A stretch of DNA of 64,000 bases from Yarrowia lipolytica (lineage: Eukaryota; Ascomycota; Dipodascomycetes; Dipodascales): positions 62,001-126,000 of the forward strand of contig NC_090775.1 in assembly GCF_001761485.1 (NCBI RefSeq). The letters are read 5' to 3'. How positions within the stretch are numbered: the first letter of the stretch is position 1; each line of letters opens with the position of its first letter. Shown here in pieces: positions 24,680-35,618 of this stretch. Below the pieces are notes generated by a model. It had not been told where the DNA came from. It worked only from the letters and a program-made list of their open reading frames with translations, and did no database searches. The translations under genes were made by a program, and so were the position numbers.

Positions 24680-25257
24680 TTTCGATGCTGTGTTTTTGTG
24701 ATGAAGGGTGTTCGTGTAACTTGGTAGGAATAAAGCTAGAGATTTCGGGGCTGTCGGTAAATATGTACTCTCAATTTGAGGGCAATTGTGGGGGTGACGC
24801 AATGCATTCTCCACATTGCCCCAGAACTCAATTTGAATTTAGGGTTGATTAAAAAGTTGGAGGTGTGGGTTGGGAGAAAGGGCTAGGGCAGGGTACTGAG
24901 TTGGGGCAGAAGGCTAGGGGAAATGTCCGGGTTGGGGAATTTGGGTTAGGGGAAACACGCGTATTGGGATATCCAGGCTAGGGTTCACTACCGGACCCAG
25001 ACGCAGGGCTAGGGCACCTGCCACCAGCGCTGGGCACGGTTCTCGGCACTGTTCTAGGTCCCGTTGGGATGTAAAAAATGTCCCAATAGAGTTCAGACCA
25101 GCGAACCGAGTCATGTACTAAAATGATCTAAAGGAGGGTAACAAACGGATCGATTGCAGCTAGAGGAAGGTGGGGGAGCAAGGGTGATGGGATCGGTGCA
25201 ACGTGGATGTTGTGACGTGACAAATGACAGCCACAGCCACAGCACGCACGACATGAC

Positions 25258-25320
25258 ATGACCACGGTGGTCACCACGGAGGTCACCACGGAAGTGACGT
25301 GGTCACCACAGAAGCAATGT
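25258..25320. repeat. GGTCACCAC repeats
   Basis: GGTCACC occurs at 25269, 25281 and 25301. The first copy lies in the odd-length palindrome TGACCACGGTGGTCA. Confidence 0.8.
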
Positions 25321-25473
25321 GGTGGGCACATGGACATCCACACATTGCGACATGACGCTTCAGAGCTGTTAGTCATGTGACGTCAGTCATGTGATGTGGT
25401 GCGATGCGGTGCACAGCATGAGCAATGATGTAAGCTCACATGAACAAATGACGTAAGCCACTGACGTACACGC

Positions 25474-25590
25474 TGACATAATCGGCTGACATAAGTCACA
25501 GACATAATCCGCCGACATGATCTGCTGACATAATCTGCTGACATAATCTGCTGACATAATCTGCTGACATAATCCGCCGACATAAGCCAC
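25474..25590. repeat. 13-bp tandem array (GACATAATCTGCT)
   Basis: GACATAA-type cores start at 25474, 25488, 25501, 25514, 25527, 25540, 25553, 25566 and 25579. After the first 14-base step the spacing is exactly 13. The middle copies are identical and the outer ones diverge. Confidence 0.93.
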
Positions 25591-25850
25591 TGAGTACACC
25601 AACTTCCTCAGCACCACCACAACCACAACCAACACCATCACCTTACCGACCGGCCAATCCCTCACATCTCCTTTGGGTATCAGCGCAGTATCTCAGCTCG
25701 TCGTTATTTATCCATGCACATCCCTCCGTCTTCTTTATATCTATCCTGCTCCCTTTGCCTTATCTCTGTAGATAAGTGGATAAGGCTTTTGATTGGCTGG
25801 GAGAAAATCATGGAGGAGATATGATATCGACCAATGGGAGCGTTTGAACA

Positions 25851-25912
25851 AACCCTAACCCAGGAAATTTGGATCGGTCGTCCCAAAAGGGATTCGAATG
25901 TTAGGGTTAGGG
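25851..25912. repeat. Inverted pair of TTAGGG motifs
   Basis: AACCCTAACCC at 25851-25861 faces TTAGGGTTAGGG at 25901-25912. The inverted arms share nine bases (CCCTAACCC/GGGTTAGGG). Confidence 0.85.
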
Positions 25913-27206
25913 CTGTACTAATGGAGTTGCATTGGTGTGGAATATCTTGCCAAAAATTGTATATTTACAAAAAGGCTTGGAAAATTAAAGAACAGTAATC
26001 AGCTGTGTTTGTTGGGTCTCAGATGATTGATTGAACAATGGATCATGTGACTACTTTTCTTCTGAATTATTTCGGAGCTCCGGGCATTTTTGTAATGGTT
26101 GCAGAAATGTGTCTGAGATTAGTTTCGTGTGCAGTAGGGATAGGGCTATTCTATGTTAGGGGTTGGTCCATGGTGGGGCCATTTTTGACAATTTTGGGCG
26201 AGATTTTGGGAGAATTTTGGGGGTATTTTTTTTGGCCGTGTGTTTAGTTTTCACTTTGATTCTCAAATTATTATTCCATTTTCGGCCATCTGAATTTAAA
26301 TTTGTGTCAGTTGAAAAACGGGGATAATGGGGCTAACAACTAGATGGAAAAGTGGATAAAAAGTGGCGGAAAAATATGGAAAGTACCCCATATTTTTGTG
26401 TCACGTGATTCCCTTATTTCTGCTTTTTTGTTCAATGTTTTTAGTAAATTTCTACGCCTTATTTATCATTTTTAAATTTTATATATAATTTTTCAATACA
26501 ATCCAACCCCCCCGGCACGTGTCAAACTCGTTGGAATTATGCACGAGTTCAGGAGAGCCGCGGGAGCGCGCAGAATAACAATGGAAGACAATAAAACGTT
26601 GTGCTGTATGTTCGTTTCGAGTTTCTGATTCATTTTTGCCTCAAAGTGGTTTTTTGGGGCGGTTTTCGAATTTTTCCTATTTTTCGAAGTAATTTGATGA
26701 AATTCGGAATAATTCACAGAAATTCATATTCCCCTGGATTTTTGTCGAATGAATTCAGAGAAACTTTCAAAGCCATCGTGTTGACGATCTGAATCTACAG
26801 AGATCATAATCTCTGGAATTGCCCACAATTTCGATCCCCTGAGAGATTAGGACCATAGTTGATTTGGTGGGGAAAAATATAAAAAAAGAATATTATAAAA
26901 TAGACGTGCAAATGGGCGTTTTTAAAAACGAGGAAAAATACCAAAAATATGAAAAAAATCATGTAAATGGTCTAAGAAATTCGCATAATATTATTATTGC
27001 ATCCATATTCTGATCACATGATTACATCATAATCTGTTGTTTTAATAAAGAATTTTATTTGTTTTTGAAAATAAGGTTTGTGTATGGGAAAAAGGGCTGG
27101 GTGGGAAATCCATTTGGACCTTACTTGTACATCTGAATCACGAGTTGGAGACGACGTGTTGAGATTGCGAGTGATTGAATCGAGCCGCGAGCCGCCGCCC
27201 AGCAAA

Positions 27207-27310
27207 TCACGTGACCGACCGAAAAGCGACATAGCACACATCACGTGAGCGACAGACAGCGACACAAACACCCATCACGTGACCGCCCCATTGTGCGACA
27301 CAAACACCAG
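27207..27310 (+). promoter_or_regulatory. Three E-boxes in a 34-bp tandem repeat upstream of STE20
   Basis: TCACGTGA begins at 27207, 27241 and 27275, exactly 34 bases apart. The intervening sequence is also related (GCGACA, CACACA/CAAACACC), so this is a degenerate tandem repeat. It ends about 110 bases before the STE20 ATG. A CGACACAAA-rich leader then runs to the start codon. Confidence 0.85.
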
Positions 27311-27419
27311 TGACGCAAATCCTACAACCCGACACAAAACCAACCACAACCGACACTAAAACGACACAAAACCACCATCAACACCGACACAAATACGACA
27401 CAAAAACAACGACAACACC

Positions 27420-30400
27420 ATGGACTCGCCATCGTCGTTTAACACCGCCACCGGCCGATCTCGGTCGTCGTCGGAGGCCGACCCCGATGTTCATGTTGCC
27501 CAGTTCCAGACCTACAATAAGTATGTTGAGTCTGTGGCGGCAGGGGGTTCTGTCTCTTCTTCGCCGCCCCATCATGGATATGACTCTGTCACCGCCACTC
27601 CAACCATCAATGACGTGGCCTCTCCCACCTCTCCCTCCAGCATGTACTCTGATTATGGTCGAATGACCCCCGGCAACACTCCTGGAGGAACTCCTGGAGG
27701 CACTCCGGCGATGAGTGCAAACGGAACCGGCGCCGGAGACACGAACGGGGTCGCCACAAACACAAACAGAGGGGGCCACGATCCCCGCGACCTCCACGGC
27801 CTCCACGGCGTTGGTGGTCGAGAAGAGCCGGGTTCAGCAATTGGACTCGGGTTCGCAGGGATTCCCCGATCTGGACTTCCGTTCAATTACGACGCCGAAG
27901 TCAGGCATTATGAAGATGATGGAGATGAGGGTGAGGATAACGCGGGTGAGGTTGACATCGGTGATACAGGTGACATGGGTAACATGAATGACGGCATTGA
28001 CGACGACGACAGTTATGCTAATCACATGATCGCCAACACCGACAGCACCGACAGCACCGACAACACGTCCCACGTGACCCCCGTTACCTCCCATGCACCC
28101 ATATCTTACCCCCCGTCGCCCATCCCCGGGGCCTTTCCCGACATTGACTCGGAGAAATACACCATGGGGGCCAACGTGAGCAGCGACCAAAGTGACATTC
28201 AGAAGTTTGTGAGCAGTCACGACCCCACTCACGTGAGCAGTCCTGGTCGTGGCGACGTTTCTACGGGCAACGTTTCTACGTCGCTGGGCCACTATTCGCC
28301 CGCCACTCACGACTCGGACGTGGATCACGTGGAGTCTTCTCCGGGAGACTTTGGAGTCCGCGAGTTGGAGCGTGATCTTCCACGTGACGAGTCCACGCCA
28401 GCGACATATGCCATTGGAGGGGCTGGGGATGGAGTGTCTGGGGATGGAGGGGCTGAGGATGGAGTGACTGGAGGGACAGGAGTAACTGGAGGGACAGGAG
28501 TAACTGGAGTGACAGGAGTGACAGGAATGTCTTACGGAGCACTCGCTGATGCTCGTGCTCCGGACTCTCCTTCTCAGTCCCGCGTATCGCGATTCTCCTT
28601 TTCCGACCGTTCACCCAGCAAATCCGACGTGACCGGCCATTACAGATCGCACTCGCAGACAGGCAGCTCTCCCAACAAGGCCGCCACGCGCAAACTGCAC
28701 AAGTCCAAGGTGTCGCAGACCTCCATCGAGTCCTTTTCGCTCCCTAAAGGAGATGAGAGTAGAGAGATTAGTCCTGAGACTGATAAGAAGTTGGGTGAGT
28801 AGTAACAAACCAGACGGCAACCAGAAGCTATGCTCTTGGTTGCCGGTGGTGGAATCAGATCAGAGGTACTGAAAGCGCCTCTGATTTGGATTGACGGAAT
28901 TTGGAAGCACAAAGTGATGAAGTGATTGAAGTGATTGAAGAGATGGAAGTGGTTGGAGTGCGACTTTTTTTGCGACTTTTTGAGGCTCTCTACGACTTCT
29001 GATTTCTTCTGATTACTCTATTTGGTTGGAAGTCATACTTTGGTACACAGAAGCAGTTTGGCAGTTTTGGCAGTTGACTCTTTTCCGACTACTGGTAAAA
29101 ATAGCCAACTGCCGGTACTTCTGCCTGTGGTTTGATTTACTGGAATGATCACAAGCAGGTTTTGGTGTATTTTGGTGTCTTCCGGTAGCATTTTGGGGCC
29201 TCTTGAGGGCCCTTGAGCGCAGCATCACTATGATGACAGAGGGGGAAAGAGCTGTATTGTCGGATAGTGCTGCATTTGACGCTACCTGAGGGTGAATTGA
29301 TGGAGTATTTGGCCCAGAATGGTATCAATTCTGAGGTTTGGCAGGTAGGGAGTCTGTGGAGAGCCTGAGTCACTATCTGTCCGTTGACATACTGTCTCTC
29401 AAAATGTCTTCAGAATGTCTTCAGAGCCTCCCACAGCCTCTCAGAATGTGTTTCAACCTGCCACTGCCACATCTTCCTCCATATCTTCCATTCATCACCA
29501 GTTCCTTCTTTTTCTTTTCCTTTTTTCCCTTTTCTCTTACTAACACAGACGCCCCCATTGAATTCGAAACCACAATCATCGACCCCGCCGAACAGACGTC
29601 GCATCACGTGAGCGAGAGCCGCCCCACACACCTCTCGTTCTCGTCATCGTCGGAGTCACCACGTGACCAGTCACGTGAGCAATCATCACGGGACGTGTCA
29701 GCGTCGCCCGTATTCCCCAAGCGGCAGCAGTCGTTGCTCCGGCTCGACGAACACATGGCCGGCGGCGCTGGGGAGTCACGTGACGAGCCACATGGCGAAC
29801 CATCTGACGATGCCCACAAATCGCGCGCGTCGTCCACGTCGTCGTCGTCCTCCTTTGGCCAGTCGTGGAACCAGTCGTCGGCTTCTCAGCGAGCCAGTGT
29901 CTCCAGTATGGGTGGAGTAGATGTGGCTCAAAAGCGGCCAGGACCCTCTTCTGGAGGACTCACGGGAGCATCAGCGGCTTCTGGAATGCCCCCAGCGCCT
30001 ACTTCGCAGGCGCCTGCGATTCCACCCATCACTCCACAGATGCAGACAGGCGCCTTTGAGCAGTACACTCCACAGACTGCTCCACCGATCCCAACCCAAT
30101 CCCAGCTGGGTCAAGATGGCCGAAAGAGGGCAGCGACACTGGATCGGCAGCAGCAGTATGTCCCCTCCTATGGCTATTCAAGCCCTGCTAACGGAGAAAG
30201 GGGTGGACCTACCGGAGGTACTCCAGGAGGTACCCCAATGTCTCCTGGAGGAGTGGCTCACGTAACCTCTCCTGGAGGGGGCCCATCGGCGGCGTCAGTT
30301 CACCGGTCGTTTTCCACCACCACTCCGCACGCGCCAACGAAAAACTCACGTCGGATCGTGTCCACTTCCGCTGCTCCAATGCGCAAGCAGATTGACGACG

Positions 30401-31606
30401 CCAACGCCGCGTTGGGTCGCGCGGTGGACCCGTCACGTGACTCACAGCCCATGCAGTCTCGCGACAAGCGCTCCAAGTCGATCTCTTCACGGGGCGGCAT
30501 GAAGGGCGTGTTTTCGAACCTGGTGTCTTCCATGGGCACTCTGAGTCGAAAGAACACGACTGTGCGGCGGTCTGAGTCTGACACGAGCGCGCCATCGACG
30601 CCCAAGATTTCGGGGCCCTACGACGCCAAACACGTGACCCACGTGGGGTTCAACTTCGACACCGGCGAGTTCACTGGACTACCCAAGCCGTGGCAGAAGC
30701 TGTTGTCGGAGTCCGGCATTTCCAAGGTCGAGGCCGAGCAGCACCCTCAGGCGGTGATGGACATTATGGCCTTTTACACCGATCAGAAGGACGACGGAGT
30801 TTGGCAGAAGTTTGGGGGAGCCAATCAGGCCGGTTCTGGGGCTACTGCTACCACGCCTTACAATGCCCAGAACGGCTTTTCTCCCATTGCGTCTCCTGGC
30901 GCCACCACTCCTACTCTGGGAGCGCTTAATCTGGGCACTCCTCTTAGTGTGGATCTGGATACCGAGGGTGATACTAGTACCAGCACTGGCGGTGGAGGTG
31001 GAGTCGGAGGGGGAGACTATTTCGCCAAGCCGCGGTCTGCTCCCTTTCCTCCAGCAGCTGGTGGTGGTTCTGCGTCGTCTTCTACCGCCACTCTAGGCAC
31101 TGGAGCTACTGCTAGTGGTGGCGCCACGACTGCTACGCCCGCCATTCCCTCACGTGACCGAACACGTGAGTCGTCGTTGTCTTCGGGGACCTCGAACCAG
31201 GGGCCTCCCGTCACCCCCCTCGCTCTCTCTCAGTCGAGGCAGAATCTTCGGGAGGAGGCGCCGGCAACTCCCGAGGAGAAGCCCCTGGCGCACTTTGTGG
31301 CGTCCAGAAAGGCTCCTCGGCCGCCCTCCGCGTCTCCAAAGAAGACCGGTGGTGCTGGGGCATCTGGCGATAGTGGTGCTGGAGCGGCTCCTCCTTCGGC
31401 TGCGCCCAAGTCTCCTCCTCCGCGACCTCCGCCTGCGCCTCCGCTCGGTGTTCCTTCGGTGCACGCTCCAAACTCGGAGTATCGTCAGAAGATGATTACT
31501 CAGCTGGAGGCGTTCAACGCGAAGCGGCAGCAGGAGCGGGCAGAGCGGCATGCGCAGAAGCAGAAGCTCGCTGCAGCGCATGCTCAGGCTGTTCAGCGGC
31601 AGCAGC

Positions 31607-31646
<40 letters not shown>

Positions 31647-32823
31647 GAGTGCTCAGCAGGGAGCTATGCCTTCTGTCATGCCCCAGATGCAACACGGGTC
31701 GATGCAGCAGGCGCAACAATCTGTTTCTGGCGGTTCTTCGGGTCTGACTCCCCAGCAGAAGCAGCTCATTCAACAGAAACAGCTGTTGGAGTTGCAGAAG
31801 GCGACCGGGGGCCAGGTTGGCGGTCCGGTGACGTCATCCACACAGCAGGTTCTTAGTAATCCTGCTGCTGCTGCGGCGGCGTCTCAACGAAAGCGGGAGC
31901 AGCGACTACGAAAGGACCAGCAGGTGGTGGCTCGTCTGAACCAGATTTGCACGCCTGGCGACCCCACCAAGCTGTATCGCAACCTGGTGAAGATTGGCCA
32001 GGGCGCTTCTGGCGGCGTGTTCACTGCGTATGAGGTGGGCTCGAATCTGTCGGTAGCCATCAAGCAGATGAATCTCGAGCACCAGCCCAAGAAGGAGCTC
32101 ATCATCAACGAGATTCTGGTCATGAAGGACTCCAAGCACAAGAACATTGTCAATTTCATCGACTCGTACCTGCACGGCGGTGATCTGTGGGTGGTGATGG
32201 AGTACATGGAGGGAGGTTCTCTGACGGATGTGGTGACCTACAACATGATGACCGAGAGTCAGATTGGTGCCGTGTGTCGAGAAACGCTTCTGGGACTGCA
32301 GCATTTGCATTCCAAGGGCGTGATTCATCGGGATATCAAGTCGGACAATGTTCTGTTGTCGATGCGGGGCGAAATCAAGCTCACGGACTTTGGTTTCTGC
32401 GCCCAGATAAACGAAAGCAATCTCAAGCGGACCACCATGGTGGGAACTCCCTACTGGATGGCGCCCGAGGTGGTGTCTCGAAAGGAGTATGGTTCCAAGG
32501 TGGATATTTGGTCGCTTGGAATCATGAGCATTGAAATGATCGAAGGTGAGCCGCCCTATCTCAACGAGTCGCCTCTGCGAGCCCTCTATCTCATTGCCAC
32601 CAATGGAACTCCTCAGCTCAAGGAGCCCGATGCTCTGAGCACGATTTTCAAGGCGTTTTTGGCCTGGGCGTTGCAAGTGTCTGCGGACCAGCGAGCCAGT
32701 GCTTCCGAGTTGCTCAAGCACGAGTTTTTGCTCACTGCCGACGATGTGAGCACTTTGGCGCCGTTGGTCAAGGCCGCCCGAATGGCCAAGATTCAGGAGA
32801 AGAATGAAAAGGCTCAGAGGTAG
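27420..32823 (+). CDS. STE20: Ste20-type p21-activated protein kinase (two exons)
   Basis: Joins 27420-28794 to 29549-32823, giving 1549 residues. It is a serine/threonine kinase activated by Cdc42 in polarity, filamentation and MAP-kinase signalling. The N-terminal 800 residues are Ser/Gly/Pro-rich and probably disordered. The CRIB domain starts [15 protein letters not shown] at about 812. Gln repeats include a Q13 run. The kinase domain begins near 1268: glycine loop [14 protein letters not shown] lysine near 1297, HRDIKSDN with Asp near 1387, DFG near 1405, GTPYWMAPE. The end carries [14 protein letters not shown], like the G-beta-binding motif of Ste20. No PH domain is seen, which argues for Ste20 rather than Cla4. 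It is much longer than S. cerevisiae Ste20 (939), by N-terminal expansion. Exon phases join as TTG-G|AC. Confidence 0.9.
28461..28530 (+). repeat. In-frame minisatellite in STE20 exon 1
   Basis: GGAGTAACTGGAGGGACA-like units repeat and encode a Gly-Val-Thr-Gly run in the disordered N-terminal region. Copies differ by single bases. Confidence 0.8.
28795..29548 (+). other. Intron of STE20 (754 bases)
   Basis: Donor GTGAGT at 28795, acceptor TACTAACACAG ending at 29548. A pyrimidine tract lies just before the branch point. Exon 1 reads into TAG two codons past the donor, and exon 2 has only a non-family, hydrophobic frame upstream, so splicing is the better model. An alternative unspliced start exists at ATG 29404. 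Confidence 0.85.
31609..31647 (+). repeat. Polyglutamine run in STE20
   Basis: Thirteen consecutive Gln codons (CAA/CAG mix), preceded by QRQQR and followed by further Gln-rich stretches between the CRIB and kinase domains. Confidence 0.95.
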
Positions 32824-34370
32824 AGACCCTGTTGGTATTGACTCACTTTGACCAGGTTGGAATATAAATAATGACGATGATTGGATATGTGATGTGATAT
32901 TATAGTAAGAAGAGACCATTCAGGTTCAGCAAAAGAAATCTTATAGAGGAACGAGTTGGTGCGATTTTGAGCTGTGATAATCTCTCAGAAGAGATTGAAC
33001 ATATCCTGGAGAAAATGGTGACATTCCAGGGACAATTGGAAGACATCATTTTGTTTAGTTTTGTCTAAAGAATCAGCTTGTAGTAAACAGTCCATTGTCA
33101 TTGGGTCAATATTATTCGTTTTGAAGGTCACGTGTTGTCCTCTGGATACGATACGTTGACGACACGACGTCAAACAAACACGTAATATGGAAAATCGAGT
33201 CACGTGAGCTTTGAAATGTGAAAATATAACCTCTTTGGAGTCGTCCAATTCACTTTGCTTAGTAATAGCTGCTATCTTGGCCATTGGACACGAGAGGTTC
33301 ACATGGTACTACAAGTAGGACTACGAGTACTCTTACGTAGCTGGAAACTTGATGTAGAAAAAAAGAGAATTTGTTGGTATTGTAGAGAATCATTGAATTA
33401 GTCCATTAATCAACTTATCTTTTTTATCTGAGCAGTATATATGTGTTGAGGTTGATTTTTAGCTAAAAAAATATAAATAAATTAAAAAAAAACAAAAAAA
33501 AACAACGAAACAAACAACAAAACAAAAAAGTGTCCAGCTATTCAATTTTGAGTCTGCTGGCTGTATTTTATTACTGGAACGAGTCATGTGACCTTATAGG
33601 GGATCTAGACTCGGTCACATGATCCCGTAGTCACATTAATCTGCAATTTTTCACCGACTGTTTACCTCCGTATCTTCGTATCTCTACTTGTACTTATAAG
33701 CAAGGTATTGGCCACATGACTTCATATATCAGGTATGTATTCAATATATTCAATATAAATTAATTAGCTTCTATCTATTATTTATTATGTATTTATTTTG
33801 TAGATCAATTCACGCCATTTTTATCAAGTTGTGTTCCGATCTCAGTCCATTAGTTGACATTTGAGGAAGTAGGTGATATTCCAGCCAAACGTGACTCTTC
33901 ATATGGAATCGTATCATATCAACATGTGTGAACATGTCACCGCGCGAGAAAGGATCTTTTTCAACTGATCAAATATAACGAAGAGCATTGCAGTTTTCCT
34001 GGAATGAGTCTGAGTTGACGTATGATGCCAGAAGACACTCGATGGTCGTAGAGACATGAGTTCAGAGCGATCAGCATGGGTCTTTCTGTCAGCAGTTTTC
34101 TGCAGTAGAATCCATCATGAGAGGTGTTAGAACTCTTTGGTGCAGAAAACCATCAACCCTCGAGTGGTACCCATAGCACGAACGGTTGGCGAGGGTTGGT
34201 AATCCCGAGAGATGCAATGGGGTTATTCAGAGACTTCCATTTAGTGGACGAGGACCGCGGGAGAGCCGAGAAACAGCTGATTTACGCCCGAGAAGTGCGA
34301 CAAGTATCAACAGGAGCTCTCTGGTGCTGATCACGTGCAACATCGCAGTGACCTGTTCATTCCGTTCAAT
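32824..34370. other. Spacer between STE20 and RAD9 (convergent)
   Basis: Both flanking genes end here. It is AT-rich with A tracts at 33480-33530 and several TACTTGTA/ACAAGTA words (33308, 33690). CACGTG cores occur near 33128 and 33202. No gene is supported. Confidence 0.5.
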
Positions 34371-35618
34371 CTAATCCAGAATTCCAGTCATTCGGGTGGT
34401 CTGAGTGGGTCCCATTTCGGAGACCGGATCCGGGTCGTTCAGATCGTCATCGAGAAACAGCGGTTCTTCCATCTCCAGATTGTCGTCGGCGATTTGGTCG
34501 TCGGCGATTTGGTCGTTGGTGGCTCCAATTTCCTCATTAGTGGGTCCAATTTCCTCGTTAGTTGCATCAGCTCCAACCTCCGCCGTCTCCGGATACAGAA
34601 CGGTGTCGTCGTAGTAGATCTGGTCCTCGTTGACGTTATCATCGACCGTTTCTGCCACCGAACTGTTGGTTGAACTGAACCGTCGCATTTTAGCCGGAGC
34701 AGCCGCTGCTGACCCGTCTCTCGACTCGTCTCTGCTCAATTGACGACTGGCGACCTTTCGCTTGGAGCGGGCCAGAGTCGCGGCCGACGTCATATTCATG
34801 AAATGGAGTACACACTCGACATCATGGGGTCCATTGAGGGTCTCGGTCACCAATTCGAACCGCGCAGGGGTGTTTTCGTCGCCAAATTGGCACAGAATGG
34901 TGCCCAACAGGGACTCGGACAGACTCAAAAAGTGCCGCAAATCCACCATGGGCATGGCCACCTGGCCTCCATGGGCCGAGAGATCGTCGAAAATGTTGGC
35001 GGAGATCTTCAATCGACTGTTGACCGCCTGGCGAATAACCCGGCCGCGAATATTCTTGATTGGAGCCGTCACCGACTTCATAGACACGGCATAATGGGTG
35101 TTTTCCCCGCCAAGATGCTCCTGGTCCATGGCATCCCATTTGATCTCCACCTGCTCGCCCTTGAGATGCTCGACAAACTCGCGGAACCGGCGCGAATGGA
35201 GCGCAAACGACGACGTATAGGCGCCATCGGGAATGACAGGAACGGACCGAAGCAGCTCGTAGGACAGAAAATAGGTGCGCTTGATGTGATTGACGCATTC
35301 GGATTGCACAGAAACCGTGTGGTCCTCCAGAACAGTCACATGACACTCCTTGACCGACGGGTCCTGCTCCATGCGCTTGGAAATGTTGAAAATGCCCTTG
35401 TTGGCGGTGCGGAAAGTGAGCCGCTGGCGACTCTCAAAGCGGCTGAAAAACCCCGGCAAAAAACTGATGGTCATGTGACTCAGACCCGACGCGTTCATCA
35501 CCGACAAATTCAGGCCCTCCGACGTCACCTCCCACGTGAGATTCTCGCCGATCCGAGAAACAGCCGTGATTGCCCGGTTCCATTTCTTGATGCTCTCGTG
35601 ATCGAAAGAAAACGCCAT
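34371..35618 (-). CDS. RAD9: Rad9 subunit of the 9-1-1 checkpoint clamp
   Basis: A 415-residue protein of the Rad9/Ddc1 family. It forms the Rad9-Rad1-Hus1 ring that is loaded at damaged DNA and activates the ATR/Mec1 checkpoint in the nucleus. The first 270 residues resemble a PCNA-like double fold: opening MAFSFDHESIKKWNRAI, then GLNLSVMNASGLSHMTISF and FFSRFE, like the start of S. pombe Rad9. The remaining tail is acidic and Ser/Thr-rich with a KMRRF basic patch and repeated NEEIG/DQIAD units. In the family this tail is phosphorylated and binds the TopBP1/Dpb11 adaptor. The frame extends two codons further up through TTG, so the ATG at 35618 was chosen. The identification rests on the N-terminal pattern. 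Confidence 0.85.
   Translation of the reverse strand: MAFSFDHESIKKWNRAITAVSRIGENLTWEVTSEGLNLSVMNASGLSHMTISFLPGFFSRFESRQRLTFRTANKGIFNISKRMEQDPSVKECHVTVLEDHTVSVQSECVNHIKRTYFLSYELLRSVPVIPDGAYTSSFALHSRRFREFVEHLKGEQVEIKWDAMDQEHLGGENTHYAVSMKSVTAPIKNIRGRVIRQAVNSRLKISANIFDDLSAHGGQVAMPMVDLRHFLSLSESLLGTILCQFGDENTPARFELVTETLNGPHDVECVLHFMNMTSAATLARSKRKVASRQLSRDESRDGSAAAAPAKMRRFSSTNSSVAETVDDNVNEDQIYYDDTVLYPETAEVGADATNEEIGPTNEEIGATNDQIADDQIADDNLEMEEPLFLDDDLNDPDPVSEMGPTQTTRMTGILD
34476..34564 (-). repeat. In-frame repeats in the RAD9 tail
   Basis: 15-base units (GGCGATTTGGTCGTC, plus strand) and 21-base units (TCCAATTTCCTCATTAGTGGG type) encode tandem DDQIA and TNEEIGP units in the acidic C-terminal tail. 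Confidence 0.85.

Larger units (their letters stand above)
24680..27206. other. Spacer with G-rich, E-box-like and 13-bp repeat blocks
   Basis: 2.5 kb without a supportable gene. 24835-25020 is G-rich with repeated CTAGGG/TTAGGG words. 25258-25320 repeats GGTCACCACGGA. 25474-25590 is a 13-base tandem array. 25851-25912 has inverted TTAGGG pairs. 26260-27100 is AT-rich. A 69-codon hydrophobic frame at 26038-26247 has no match I recognise and is not called. Confidence 0.5.

Noticed and set aside
25855-25863. CTAACCCAG as a splice acceptor
   Set aside because: It is part of the AACCCTAACCC telomere-like motif, and no donor with a coding exon lies upstream.
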